Positions 43,712 through 53,282 of a stretch of 64,000 nucleotides of DNA are shown piece by piece; position 1 is the first letter of the stretch, and each line of letters begins with the position of its first letter. Under the pieces are notes generated by a model. It ran no database searches. It was not told where the DNA came from and saw nothing but the letters and a program-made list of their open reading frames with translations. The position numbers were made by a program, and so were the translations under genes. The DNA is from Streptomyces diastatochromogenes (lineage in GTDB: Bacteria; Actinomycetota; Actinomycetes; Streptomycetales; Streptomycetaceae), in NCBI RefSeq assembly GCF_002242805.1, contig NZ_MCGQ01000005.1:3566-67565 (forward strand), in the 5' to 3' direction.

Positions 43712-45496
43712 GTGAACGCGCGCATCGAGGACTACGCCCTCATCGGCGACGAGCAGACCGCGGCGCTGGTCGGCAGGGACGGCTCGATCGACTGGCTGTG
43801 CCTGCCGCGCTTCGACTCCGCCGCCTGTTTCGCCCGGCTCCTGGGCAACGAGGACAACGGCCACTGGCGGATCGCGCCGAAGGGCGCGGACACCTGCACC
43901 CGCCGCGCCTACCGGACCGACACCCTCGTCCTCGACACCGAGTGGGACACCCCCGAGGGGACGGTGCGCGTCACCGACCTGATGCCGCAGCGGGACCGCG
44001 CCCCCGACGTCGTACGCATCGTGGAGGGCGTCAGCGGGCGCGTCACCGTGCACAGCACGCTCCGCCTGCGCTTCGACTACGGGTCCATCGTCCCGTGGAT
44101 GCGCCGCTCCGACGGCCATCGGGTGGCCGTCGCCGGACCGGACTCGGTGTGGCTGCGCACCGAGCCCCATGTGCACATCTGGGGCGAGGACTTCGGCACC
44201 CACGCGGAGTTCACCCTCGCCGCGGGCGAACGGGTCGCGTTCGTGCTCACCTGGCACCCCTCGCACGAGCCGCGCCCCCCGCTCGTCGACCCCTGTCAGG
44301 CACTGAGCGCCAGCGTCCGGGACTGGCGGCGCTGGACGTCCCGCTGCCGCTACGAGGGGCCGTACCGGGACGCCGTCGTACGGTCCCTGATCACGCTCAA
44401 GGCCCTCACCTACATCCCGACGGGCGGGATCGTCGCCGCGGCCACCACCTCGCTGCCCGAGGAGATGGGCGGGGTGCGCAACTGGGACTACCGCTTCTGC
44501 TGGCTGCGCGACTCCACCCTCACCCTCGGCGCCCTGCTGTCGGCGGGCTACCACAAGGAGGCCGAGGCCTGGCGCGACTGGCTGGTCCGCGCGGTCGCGG
44601 GCGACCCGGCCGACCTGCAGATCATGTACGGCGTGGCGGGCGAACGACGGCTGCCGGAGTTCGAGCTGCCCTGGCTGTCCGGCTTCGCCGACTCCGCGCC
44701 CGTACGCGTCGGCAACGGCGCGGTCGACCAGCTCCAGCTGGACGTGTACGGCGAGGTCATGGACTCGCTGGCGCTGGCCCGCAGCGCGGGCCTGCCCAGC
44801 AAGCCGCACATGTGGTCGATCCAGTGCGCGCTGATGACGTTCCTGCAGTCGGCGTGGCGGCAGCCCGACGAGGGCCTGTGGGAGGTGCGCGGCGGCCGAC
44901 GGCAGTTCGTGCACTCGAAGGTGATGGTGTGGGTGGCCGCCGACCGTGCCGTACGGATGCTGGAGCAGAACCCTGAACTGAAGGGCGACCTCGCGGGCTG
45001 GCGGGCGATGCGCGACGAGGTGCACCGGGAGGTGTGCGAGCAGGGCTTCGACGCCCGGCGCAACACCTTCACCCAGTACTACGGCTCGCGCGAGCTGGAC
45101 GCCGCGGCGCTGCTGATCCCCCGCGTCGGCTTCCTGCCGCCCGACGACCCGCGTGTGATCGGCACGGTCGAGGCGATCCGCGACGACCTCGGCCGCGGCG
45201 GCTTCGTACGGCGTTACGACACCGACGCCATCGGCGTCGACGGGATGCCCGGCGGTGAGGGCGCCTTCCTCGCCTGCTCGTTCTGGCTGGCGGACGCCCT
45301 GCATCTGATCGGCCGCACCGACGAGGCCCGGGAGCTGTTCGAGCAGCTGGTGGGCCTCACCAACGACGTGGGGCTGCTGTCCGAGGAGTACGACCCGGGA
45401 CTCGGCTGCCAGGCCGGCAACTTCCCGCAGGCGTTCAGTCACATCGCCCTGGTGAACACCGCGCTCACGCTGTTCGGGGACAAGGGGGCAGGATAG
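43712..45496 (+). CDS. Glycoside hydrolase family 15 protein (trehalase/glucoamylase-like)
   Basis: 594 aa from the GTG at 43712 (VNARIEDYALIGDEQTAALVGRDGSIDWLCLPRFDS); a TTG at 43679 is an alternative. An N-terminal beta-domain (about 1-230) precedes an (alpha/alpha)6 barrel with GGVRNWDYRFCWLRDSTLTLGALLSAGY and a C-terminal SEEYDPGLGCQAGNFPQAFSHIALVN, where the two catalytic glutamates of GH15 are expected. Cytoplasmic, no signal peptide. Actinobacterial relatives include trehalases. The stop is 5 bp before the next gene. Confidence 0.9.
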   Translation: MNARIEDYALIGDEQTAALVGRDGSIDWLCLPRFDSAACFARLLGNEDNGHWRIAPKGADTCTRRAYRTDTLVLDTEWDTPEGTVRVTDLMPQRDRAPDVVRIVEGVSGRVTVHSTLRLRFDYGSIVPWMRRSDGHRVAVAGPDSVWLRTEPHVHIWGEDFGTHAEFTLAAGERVAFVLTWHPSHEPRPPLVDPCQALSASVRDWRRWTSRCRYEGPYRDAVVRSLITLKALTYIPTGGIVAAATTSLPEEMGGVRNWDYRFCWLRDSTLTLGALLSAGYHKEAEAWRDWLVRAVAGDPADLQIMYGVAGERRLPEFELPWLSGFADSAPVRVGNGAVDQLQLDVYGEVMDSLALARSAGLPSKPHMWSIQCALMTFLQSAWRQPDEGLWEVRGGRRQFVHSKVMVWVAADRAVRMLEQNPELKGDLAGWRAMRDEVHREVCEQGFDARRNTFTQYYGSRELDAAALLIPRVGFLPPDDPRVIGTVEAIRDDLGRGGFVRRYDTDAIGVDGMPGGEGAFLACSFWLADALHLIGRTDEARELFEQLVGLTNDVGLLSEEYDPGLGCQAGNFPQAFSHIALVNTALTLFGDKGAG

Positions 45497-45501
45497 GGGC
45501 C

Positions 45502-46257
45502 ATGGATCTTGGACTGAAGGACCGGGTGTACATCGTCACCGGCGCCACGCGCGGGCTGGGCAACGCCGCCGCGCGGGAGCTGATCGCCGACGGGGCGAAG
45601 GTGGTCATCACCGGCCGCGACGAGAAGCGGGTGGCCGACGCGGCCGCCGAACTGGGCGAGAACGCGGTCGGCGTGGCCGTCGACAACTCCGACGCGGGGG
45701 CGCCCGAGCGGCTGATCGCGGCCGCCCGCGAGCACTTCGGCGGCTTCCACGGTGTCCTCGTGAGCGTCGGCGGGCCGCCGCCCGGGTTCGTCGCCGACAA
45801 CACGGACGAGCAGTGGCGGGACGCGTTCGAGTCGGTGTTCCTCGGCGCGGTCCGGCTGGCCCGCGCGGCGGCGGCCGGGCTGGAGCCGGGCGGGGTCATC
45901 GGGTTCGTGCTGTCCGGGTCGGTGTACGAACCGATTCCGGCGCTGACGATCTCCAACGGGCTGCGGCCCGGGCTCGCGGGGTTCGCCAAGTCGATCGCCG
46001 ACGAGCTGGGGCCGCGCGGGATCCGGGTCGTGGGGCTGCTGCCGGGGCGCATCGCGACGGATCGCATGAAGCAGCTGGACGGGTTGTCCGCGGATCCCGA
46101 GGCTACTCGGGCGGCCAATGAGTCGCGGATTCCGATGCGCCGGTACGGGACGCCTGATGAGTTCGGGCGGGTTGCGGCGTTCTTGCTGTCTCCGGCCGCG
46201 TCCTATGTGACGGGGGTCATGGTGCCTGTGGACGGGGGGACGCGGCACGGGTTCTGA
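45502..46257 (+). CDS. Atypical SDR-family protein
   Basis: 251 aa. Rossmann start TGATRGLG near 14-21 and C-terminal VMVPVDGGT are SDR-like. The catalytic segment reads LSGSVYEPIPALTISNGLRPGLAG, so the usual YxxxK is replaced by SNGLR. Such divergent SDRs are known; activity may depend on other residues or be lost. Closely follows the GH15 gene (5-bp gap), so they are probably cotranscribed. Confidence 0.88.
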   Translation: MDLGLKDRVYIVTGATRGLGNAAARELIADGAKVVITGRDEKRVADAAAELGENAVGVAVDNSDAGAPERLIAAAREHFGGFHGVLVSVGGPPPGFVADNTDEQWRDAFESVFLGAVRLARAAAAGLEPGGVIGFVLSGSVYEPIPALTISNGLRPGLAGFAKSIADELGPRGIRVVGLLPGRIATDRMKQLDGLSADPEATRAANESRIPMRRYGTPDEFGRVAAFLLSPAASYVTGVMVPVDGGTRHGF

Positions 46258-46275
46258 GGGGTCGGACCTTCGGCG

Positions 46276-46857
46276 TCAAGTCACCCTTTCCGCACGGTGT
46301 TTGACTGCTCCCAGTCGTACCTCCGCCGGAAGTGACGCCAAGCCCGCCGACTCTCGTGCGTGCGTCAGAGACTGGTCGGTGAAGTCCCTCAAGGCTGTCC
46401 CGGGATCCACATCCGGCTCCAGTCGCAGCCACGCGCGCACCGCAGGCGTCGTACGGCGGCCCGTCAGCAGGGTCTCGGTGTGGGAGACGCCCTGCTGGAG
46501 GGCCGTGTCCCCGGCCAGGGCGGTCTCCAGGGCCTTGCCGCGCAGCAGGGCGCCCTCGCCGTCGCCGGTGTCGACCAGGACCTCGGTCAGGCGGCGTCGG
46601 CGCAGGATCGCGGTGAGCCACCACAGGGCGAGCAGCACGAGAAGGGCCAGGGCGGCGATGACCGTCGGCCACCACCAGCCGGCGTCCCGCCAGCGGGTGC
46701 GCTCGGCGGTGCTGAGCAGGACGTCGTGCGGGCCGGTGTGCAACCACCAGCGCGGCGGCGGTGCACCCAGGCCCACGGCCAGCACCGCGCCGCCCACGGC
46801 GAGCAGCAGCAGGCCCACGAGTCCGAGCAGGACGCGGTTGACGGTACCCCTGCGCAT
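46276..46857 (-). CDS. amaP: Alkaline-shock membrane anchor protein AmaP
   Basis: 193 aa. Two N-terminal membrane helices (about 8-30 and 62-85) followed by a soluble domain (about 95-190) with VRAWLRLEPDVDPGTALRDF. This is the AmaP layout; AmaP anchors Asp23 to the membrane in firmicutes. Last gene of the five-gene Asp23 cluster, 5 bp after the DUF6286 gene. ATG at 46857. Confidence 0.85.
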   Translation of the reverse strand: MRRGTVNRVLLGLVGLLLLAVGGAVLAVGLGAPPPRWWLHTGPHDVLLSTAERTRWRDAGWWWPTVIAALALLVLLALWWLTAILRRRRLTEVLVDTGDGEGALLRGKALETALAGDTALQQGVSHTETLLTGRRTTPAVRAWLRLEPDVDPGTALRDFTDQSLTHARESAGLASLPAEVRLGAVKHRAERVT

Positions 46858-46862
46858 CCGCC

Positions 46863-47495
46863 TCACCCCTTCCGTCCGGGGCGTCGGACGTGCACCGACA
46901 GCGCGGGCGGCCGGGACAGCCCGAGTCCCCGGACCGCCTCGGTGAGCACGGCGTCCAGGTCGGCCTGTACGTCGTCCAGGCCGCGGAAGTGCGAGACCGC
47001 GCGGACGTCGGCCCTCCTCCGCCGCATCCGCACCCGTACCGCGCGCACGCCCGAGACCTCCATGGCCCGGTCGCGCAGCACCTGAGCGGCCGCCTCGCGC
47101 CGGAGTCCGGCGCGGACGTCGGGGTGCGGGCGCCGCATGGGCAGCAGGTCCCGCAGGCCGGGCGTGACGGCGAGCACGATCAGCCACAGGCCGAGGGCGG
47201 CGGCGACACCCGCCCCGGCCAGCACCCAGGTGTCGTCCAGGGGCCGCTCGGCGAGCTGTCGGGCGAGGGAGCGACGCCAGTGCATCACCGGACGGTGGGC
47301 GCGTACGGCGGCGATGTCGTACAGGAAGAGGGCCGCGCCGGCCAGCAGGCACAGGGCGACGACGCCCGCCGGGACGCGGCGCGCCGACCAGAAGCGGCCG
47401 CTGCCTTCGGGGAGCAGGGCGGGTGGGGCTTCGGAGGTCTTGTCGAGGACGGGCAGTCGCTGGGTGGGGCTCTCGGGTGTCCGGGGCTCGCTCAT
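46863..47495 (-). CDS. DUF6286-type membrane protein of the Asp23 cluster
   Basis: 210 aa. An N-terminal polar tail, two membrane helices (about 43-65 and 92-115), then a basic C-terminal domain (VRAVRVRMRRRRADVRAVSHF) that resembles the soluble AmaP/Asp23 fold. Overlaps the Asp23-like gene by 4 bp (ATGA) and precedes amaP. Probable envelope-stress scaffold component; exact role unknown. Confidence 0.78.
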   Translation of the reverse strand: MSEPRTPESPTQRLPVLDKTSEAPPALLPEGSGRFWSARRVPAGVVALCLLAGAALFLYDIAAVRAHRPVMHWRRSLARQLAERPLDDTWVLAGAGVAAALGLWLIVLAVTPGLRDLLPMRRPHPDVRAGLRREAAAQVLRDRAMEVSGVRAVRVRMRRRRADVRAVSHFRGLDDVQADLDAVLTEAVRGLGLSRPPALSVHVRRPGRKG

Positions 47496-47911
47496 GGCGT
47501 CCTCCCGTGGGGTGCGCCGGGTGCCGGTGTCCGGTGCAGCCGCTCGACCTGGACGGCGACCTCCGACACCTCCATGCTCACCAACGCGCCTACCCGCTCC
47601 ACGACTTGCCGACGCACGGCGGCGCAGCGGGCGCCGATGTCGCAGGGGTAGCCGAGTTCGAGCACGACGCGGACGCGGGCCGTGTCGATGGGGGTCCCCC
47701 CGCTCGAGCGAAGCCGAGAGTGGGGGTGTACGACGACGGTGGCGTGCGGGGGCGCGGCGCCCGCGGGCAGCGGGGCGAGCGCCTCGCGTGCGGCCTGGGC
47801 GGCGATCTTCGCGACGACCCGGTCGGCGATCCGGGTGGCGCCCCGCTCGCCGGGCGGCACGAGGTCCAGCGGCCCGCGTGCCGCGCCGGTCTCCGCGCTC
47901 ACGGCGGTCAC
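47492..47911 (-). CDS. Asp23/Gls24-family protein with an in-frame repeat insertion
   Basis: 139 aa. The Asp23 core ATRIADRVVAKIAAQAAREAL and the C-terminal MEVSEVAVQVERLH are recognisable. Between VVVHPH and IDTARVR lies PHSRLRSSGGTP, encoded by a palindromic GC-rich element (47690-47727) of a kind I recall as dispersed in Streptomyces genomes. GTG start overlaps the upstream gene (GTGA) and its stop overlaps the next start. It probably forms a membrane-associated polymer with the AmaP-like proteins. Confidence 0.82.
   Translation of the reverse strand: MTAVSAETGAARGPLDLVPPGERGATRIADRVVAKIAAQAAREALAPLPAGAAPPHATVVVHPHSRLRSSGGTPIDTARVRVVLELGYPCDIGARCAAVRRQVVERVGALVSMEVSEVAVQVERLHRTPAPGAPHGRTP
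47690..47727. repeat. Palindromic GC-rich element inside the Asp23-like gene
   Basis: It begins GGGGGTCCCCC, continues CGCTCGAGCGAAGCCGAGAG and ends TGGGGGT. The C5 and G5 blocks at the ends pair to form a hairpin. I recall the same motif as a frequent dispersed repeat, mostly intergenic, in Streptomyces. Here it is translated in frame. Confidence 0.7.
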
Positions 47912-48102
47912 CGGCCGCGGTCGCGCCGGTCGCCGCGGGTGCGGAAGAAGTCACCGGGCTCCAGGTCACCCTCCAGGAACCGGCCGGCGATGAACCCGAC
48001 GGCGCCCAGCGCCGCCACCAGCAGGAAGGCCCCGAACCCGCCGAAGTACCCGGCGAACCCCAGCGCCATTCCGGCGATCATGCCGACCACGGCCATGCTC
48101 AT
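47908..48102 (-). CDS. Small two-helix membrane protein of the Asp23 cluster
   Basis: 64 aa. A glycine-rich hydrophobic hairpin (GMIAGMALGFAGYFGGFGAFLLVAALGAVGFIAG) then an acidic-basic tail FLEGDLEPGDFF. It resembles DUF2273-like small proteins that accompany Asp23 genes. ATG at 48102 behind GAGGAG. Overlaps the next gene by 4 bp. Confidence 0.78.
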   Translation of the reverse strand: MSMAVVGMIAGMALGFAGYFGGFGAFLLVAALGAVGFIAGRFLEGDLEPGDFFRTRGDRRDRGR

Positions 48103-48144
48103 GCAGCACTCCTCAGCTCGTCAGGTGTGCGGGGGCCCGGCGCG

Positions 48145-48618
48145 TCACTGGATCCGGGGCGCCTCGGGCTCCTCTTCCTCTTCTTCGGGCAGCTTGACGT
48201 CGCTCACCGCGATGTTGACCTCGACGACCTCGAGTCCGGTCATGCGTTCCACGCCGGCGATCACGTTCTCCCGCACCGCGCGGGCGACCTCGGTGATGGA
48301 CACGCCGTAGTCCACGACGATCTCCAGGTCGAGCGCCGTCTGCACCTCGCCGACCTCGGCTTTCACGCCCCGGGTCACCGACTTGGCGCCGCCCGGCACC
48401 CGGTCGCGCACCGCTCCGAAGGTGCGGGCCAGGCCGCTGCCCATGGCATGGACGCCGACCACGTCCCGGGCGGCCAGTCCGGCGATCTTCTCCACGACGC
48501 CGTCGGCGATGGTGGTGCGCCCCCGGGTCGCCGGGTCCCCGCCGCCGCGTCTGGTCGCCTTACGGGTCGACACCTGCGGTTCGTTGTCACCCTCTGGGGT
48601 CGTCGTCATCTCGGTCAT
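48145..48618 (-). CDS. Asp23/Gls24-family envelope stress protein
   Basis: 157 aa. A disordered head is followed by the Asp23 domain (about 34-140), with TTIADGVVEKIAGLAARDVVGVHAMG, VDYGVSITEVARAVRENVIAGVERMTGLEVVEVNIAVSDV, and an acidic tail EEEEEE. Asp23 proteins polymerise at the membrane and respond to alkaline or cell-wall stress. First gene of the leftward cluster. ATG at 48618. Confidence 0.92.
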   Translation of the reverse strand: MTEMTTTPEGDNEPQVSTRKATRRGGGDPATRGRTTIADGVVEKIAGLAARDVVGVHAMGSGLARTFGAVRDRVPGGAKSVTRGVKAEVGEVQTALDLEIVVDYGVSITEVARAVRENVIAGVERMTGLEVVEVNIAVSDVKLPEEEEEEPEAPRIQ

Positions 48619-48624
48619 CGCCGT

Positions 48625-48654
48625 ACGTCCCTTTCGGTCGACGTCCCTTTCGGT
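48625..48654 (-). promoter_or_regulatory. Duplicated 14-bp leader motif before the Asp23 gene
   Basis: ACGTCCCTTTCGGT occurs at 48625-48638 and 48641-48654, period 16. On the coding strand it carries GAAAGGGA, so the ribosome-site region of the Asp23 gene is duplicated. Confidence 0.4.
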
Positions 48655-48721
48655 TGTCGTACTGCGACCACCGTAAGCAAGGATGCTCGGTTGTGCGCCA
48701 GGGATGCGGCAGGCTGGAGGA

Positions 48722-49453
48722 ATGACGGCGGACCCATGGACTCAGGCAGTCAGGCATCAGCTGGGGCTGGGCAGGCTGCTGCCGCTCGGCGGCCCGCGTG
48801 ACGGGGCGTGGGTCGCGGAGGGGGCGGCCGCTGCGGTGCTGGCGCGCGCGGCAGCGACCGAGGTACCGCAGGTGCGCCTCGGCACGCTGCGGATCACGCT
48901 CGCCGATCCGGAGGACGTCCACGAACCCGTCGTACCGCCTCCGCCGAGCGCTCTGCCCCCGGGCGCACTCCGGGTGACGGCGGACTTCGCGGCCATGGCC
49001 ACGGATCCCCTGCCGACGACGGCGTCCCGCCTGCGGCTGACCCTGGCGACGGCCGCGACGGACCGCCTGGGCCTCACGGTGGCGGAGGTCGACCTCCGGG
49101 TGACGGACCTGCTGGAGGCAGCGGCAGCGGACGGCCAGCCCACGGCGGTACGGGCACCGCAGCCACCGCCCGCCCGCGCGACCACCGACCCCGACGAGTC
49201 CCTCGCGGCCACAGCCGCGCTCTCCGTCCCCGGCGTGACCCGTCTGACGGGCTCGCTGGGCGGCTTGGGCCGCGCGGTGCACATCGGGCAACGCACGACC
49301 GACACCTCACTGCCCCACCGTCACGTCCGGGTGGAGGCGGCGGTGGGGAGGGACTACCGGGCCGTGGACGTGGCCAGGCAGGTACGCGCGGCGGTACGGA
49401 CCGCGCTGGAGGACCACCCGACGGTGGCGGTCCTGGTCACAGCGGTCGACTGA
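48722..49453 (+). CDS. Asp23-cluster-associated protein of unknown function
   Basis: 243 aa, soluble. Its last 50 residues (VRVEAAVGRDYRAVDVARQVRAAVRTALEDHPTVAVLVTAVD) look like the end of an Asp23 fold, and an earlier segment (VAEVDLRVTDLLE) repeats that pattern. Pro/Thr-rich linkers separate the two. Relatives in Streptomyces carry a probably misleading nucleopolyhedrovirus P10 label. Divergent from the Asp23 gene by about 100 bp. ATG at 48722 behind GGAGG. Confidence 0.78.
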   Translation: MTADPWTQAVRHQLGLGRLLPLGGPRDGAWVAEGAAAAVLARAAATEVPQVRLGTLRITLADPEDVHEPVVPPPPSALPPGALRVTADFAAMATDPLPTTASRLRLTLATAATDRLGLTVAEVDLRVTDLLEAAAADGQPTAVRAPQPPPARATTDPDESLAATAALSVPGVTRLTGSLGGLGRAVHIGQRTTDTSLPHRHVRVEAAVGRDYRAVDVARQVRAAVRTALEDHPTVAVLVTAVD

Positions 49454-49484
49454 CTCCGCTGCCCCGCTGCGCCCGGCGCAGGGT

Positions 49485-50288
49485 TCATTCGCCGACGCCG
49501 GCCAGGTCCCGCAGCCGCCGACCCTGCGCAGCCCGCTCAGCCGCACGCTGCTCGTCGTACGTACGATCCACCGCACCCCGCAGCAACGCCTTGGTCTCCA
49601 CCACGGCGTCCCGCGGCGCAGCCACCATCGCCGCGGCCAAGTCCCCGACGGCACCGTCCAGTTCACCGACGGGCACCGCAAGGTTGGCCAGCCCCGACTG
49701 CACCGCTTCCGCCGCCCCGACGAACCGCCCGGTCACGCAGATCTCGAGCGCGCGGGCGTACCCGACCAGCCCGACCAGCGGATGCGTGCCGGTCAGGTCG
49801 GGAACGATGCCGAGGGCGGTCTCGCGCATGGCGAACTGCACGTCGTCCGCGACGACCCGCAGATCGCACGCGAGCGCGAGCTGGAACCCGGCACCAATGG
49901 CATGCCCCTGGACGGCGGCGATGGACACGATGTCGTTCCGCCGCCACCAGGTGAACGCCTCCTGGAACTCGGCGATGGTCGCGTCGAGCCCGGCGTCGTC
50001 ACGGCGCGCGATATCGGTGAAGGTCGGCTCGCCCGGGATCCCCTCCGGGGTGAACATCTGTCGGTCCAGCCCGGCGGAGAAGGACTTGCCCTCGCCTCGC
50101 AGCACGACGACGCGGACGGAGCCCGGCAGCAGCCGACCGGCCTCGGTGAGCGCCCGCCACAGGGCGGGGCTCTGCGCGTTGCGCTTGGCCGGGTTGTTCA
50201 GCGTCACCGTGGCGAGCGTGTCGTCGACGGTGAGCCGTACGCCGTCCTTGTCGAGTACAGGAGCGAGGTCCTGGTCGGGCGAAGCCAT
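49485..50288 (-). CDS. Enoyl-CoA hydratase/isomerase family protein
   Basis: 267 aa crotonase fold. The oxyanion-hole segments are GEGKSFSAGLDRQMF and VQGHAIGAGFQLALACDLRVVADD. The glutamate positions of classical hydratases are replaced in part (ETALGIVPDLTGTHPL keeps one acidic residue), so hydratase versus isomerase or thioesterase activity is open. ATG at 50288 behind GGAGG. Confidence 0.9.
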   Translation of the reverse strand: MASPDQDLAPVLDKDGVRLTVDDTLATVTLNNPAKRNAQSPALWRALTEAGRLLPGSVRVVVLRGEGKSFSAGLDRQMFTPEGIPGEPTFTDIARRDDAGLDATIAEFQEAFTWWRRNDIVSIAAVQGHAIGAGFQLALACDLRVVADDVQFAMRETALGIVPDLTGTHPLVGLVGYARALEICVTGRFVGAAEAVQSGLANLAVPVGELDGAVGDLAAAMVAAPRDAVVETKALLRGAVDRTYDEQRAAERAAQGRRLRDLAGVGE

Positions 50289-50354
50289 GGGGCGCCTCCG
50301 ATGAGTGCGGTCATCACGCATTGCCGTACGGCATGCTAAGTGACTGCACAGTAA

Positions 50355-50386
50355 CCACCCGGCCGATCACTCAACCGACCGGGTGG
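50355..50386 (-). terminator. Terminator after gbn
   Basis: CCACCCGG (50355-50362) pairs with CCGGGTGG (50379-50386), 16-nt loop, 32 bp past the gbn stop. Confidence 0.6.
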
Positions 50387-50417
50387 CCACCATCGAAGGC
50401 CGATGGGCCGCCCGGAG

Positions 50418-50639
50418 TCAGGACGATGCGGCCTTCTTGCCCCGCGTCGCTCCGCCACGCCCACGGAGCGTGACGCCCGACTCACTGAGCATCCGGTGTA
50501 CGAAGCCATACGAGCGGCCGGTCTCCTCGGCCAGCGCTCGGATGCTCGCACCGGAGTCGTACTTCTTCTTCAGGTCTGCCGCGAGCTTGTCGCGCGCGGC
50601 GCCGGTCACCCGGCTGCCCTTCTTCAGAGTCTCGGCCAC
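50418..50639 (-). CDS. gbn: Gbn, GATC-binding nucleoid-associated protein
   Basis: 73 aa, small and basic. A single HTH (about 28-58): SGASIRALAEETGRSYGFVHRMLSESGVTLRGRGG, resembling the Lsr2-type DNA-binding tail. The length and context (between an enoyl-CoA hydratase and an ABC-F gene) match SCO1839, reported as the GATC-binding nucleoid-associated protein Gbn. GTG at 50639 behind GAGGAGG. The upstream region is rich in GATC, which suggests autoregulation. Confidence 0.88.
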   Translation of the reverse strand: MAETLKKGSRVTGAARDKLAADLKKKYDSGASIRALAEETGRSYGFVHRMLSESGVTLRGRGGATRGKKAASS

Positions 50640-50678
50640 CCGTGCCTCCTCATGGGAAGTGCGCTCTGGTCTCCTCAT

Positions 50679-50974
50679 GATCACCCCTCCAGGGCGTGAT
50701 GGCCACCCATTCGGCAAGGTCCGTGAGACATCGTTGTGACGACAGGAGCACATCCCCACATGCGGAATCTCCGATTCCAGGGTGGAGCGTCCACGGGGCC
50801 GAACGGGTGGATTCGCGAAGTACCAGGTCAGGGACGCGAAGCGGCCGATCCCTTGGTGGCCAAGGGATCGGCCGCGAAATCGATGTACGACACACCTCGA
50901 TACGAGGAGATCTCACACAGATGATGGATCACGGATCGGCCGAATGATCCATACACAGTGGATCAGTCTTTCGA

Positions 50975-50976
<2 letters not shown>
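50679..50976. promoter_or_regulatory. Cluster of nine GATC sites upstream of gbn
   Basis: GATC starts at 50679, 50847, 50866, 50909, 50927, 50934, 50946, 50961 and 50973. Two of them lie in a 35-bp inverted repeat. In DNA of this GC content fewer than one would be expected by chance in 300 bp. This is the non-coding gap between gbn and the ABC-F gene; otherwise it holds only the inverted repeat and I see no gene. Confidence 0.65.
50841..50875. terminator. 16-bp inverted repeat (GATC-containing), possible ABC-F terminator
   Basis: GCGGCCGATCCCTTGG (50841-50856) and CCAAGGGATCGGCCGC (50860-50875) are exact complements with a TGG spacer. It lies about 100 bp beyond the ABC-F stop and about 200 bp upstream of gbn. 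The 3-nt loop and two GATC sites fit either a terminator or a binding site. Confidence 0.6.
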
Positions 50977-52573
<1,597 letters not shown>

Positions 52574-52632
52574 GGACAGACTCCAGGGCGTACAGGAATT
52601 GACGGGTGGGCGGCTGAGGACGTTCCCGCCGT

Positions 52633-52656
52633 CTAATGCGCGAGGAGAATGGCCAT
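52633..52656 (-). CDS. Putative leader peptide (MAILLAH) of the ABC-F gene
   Basis: ATG GCC ATT CTC CTC GCG CAT TAG, 60 nt before the ABC-F start. TAGACT lies 6 nt upstream of the ATG, a good -10 position for a leaderless transcript, and no ribosome site is present. Short leader peptides upstream of ABC-F genes can sense stalled ribosomes. The assignment is speculative because a 7-codon ORF can arise by chance. Confidence 0.35.
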   Translation of the reverse strand: MAILLAH

Positions 52657-52845
52657 GGGCCAAGTCTAACGGGGCCGTGCAAGCGGTTTTTCTACGTCTG
52701 TACGTTCGGGCCACTGTCCGAAGGGGCGTTGAGCAGGGGAACACCGTCCGCTGTGATACGCCCCACGTCGTCCACTGAGGCGTTGTCAGTGGTGGCTGCA
52801 AGACTCGATGCGAGGACCCGACCGACGCACGAAGGAGTGATCGGT

Positions 52846-53256
52846 ATGGCAGGCACAGGCGGACGGCCGAGCATCTTTCCGACGATGCTGTACGCGGACG
52901 CGAAGGCGGCGATCAGGCAGCTCACGGAGGCCTTCGGCTTCACCGAGCTGTCGGTGTACGAGACGGCGGACGGCTCGGTGATGCACGCCGAGCTGGTGCA
53001 GGGCAACGGCGCGGTGATGGTCGGCTCCAAGGGCCGCGGCGGCCTCTTCGACACGGCGATGAAGGACGCCGGGCCCGCGGGGGTGTACGTGGTCGTGGAC
53101 GATGTCGACGCCCACCACGAGCGGGCCGTGGAGCACGGCGTGGAGATCCTGATGCCCCCGACGGACCAGGACTACGGCTCGCGGGACTACATGGCCCGGG
53201 ACGCCGAGGGCAACATCTGGAGCTTCGGGACGTACTCCCCAGAGATAGGCGGCTGA
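52846..53256 (+). CDS. VOC/glyoxalase-superfamily protein
   Basis: 136 aa, one vicinal-oxygen-chelate domain pair: PTMLYADAKAAIRQLTEAFGF at the start, MHAELVQGNGAVMVGS, then VYVVVDDVDAHHERAVEHGVEI and YMARDAEGNIWSFGTY. Metal-ligand positions (His in MHAEL, Glu in DAEGN) suggest an intact site, though PhnB-like members often lack catalysis. ATG at 52846 behind GAAGGAG. Reaction unknown. Confidence 0.88.
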   Translation: MAGTGGRPSIFPTMLYADAKAAIRQLTEAFGFTELSVYETADGSVMHAELVQGNGAVMVGSKGRGGLFDTAMKDAGPAGVYVVVDDVDAHHERAVEHGVEILMPPTDQDYGSRDYMARDAEGNIWSFGTYSPEIGG

Positions 53257-53282
53257 GCGAGCCGGTCCCGCTCTCCGCTCGG

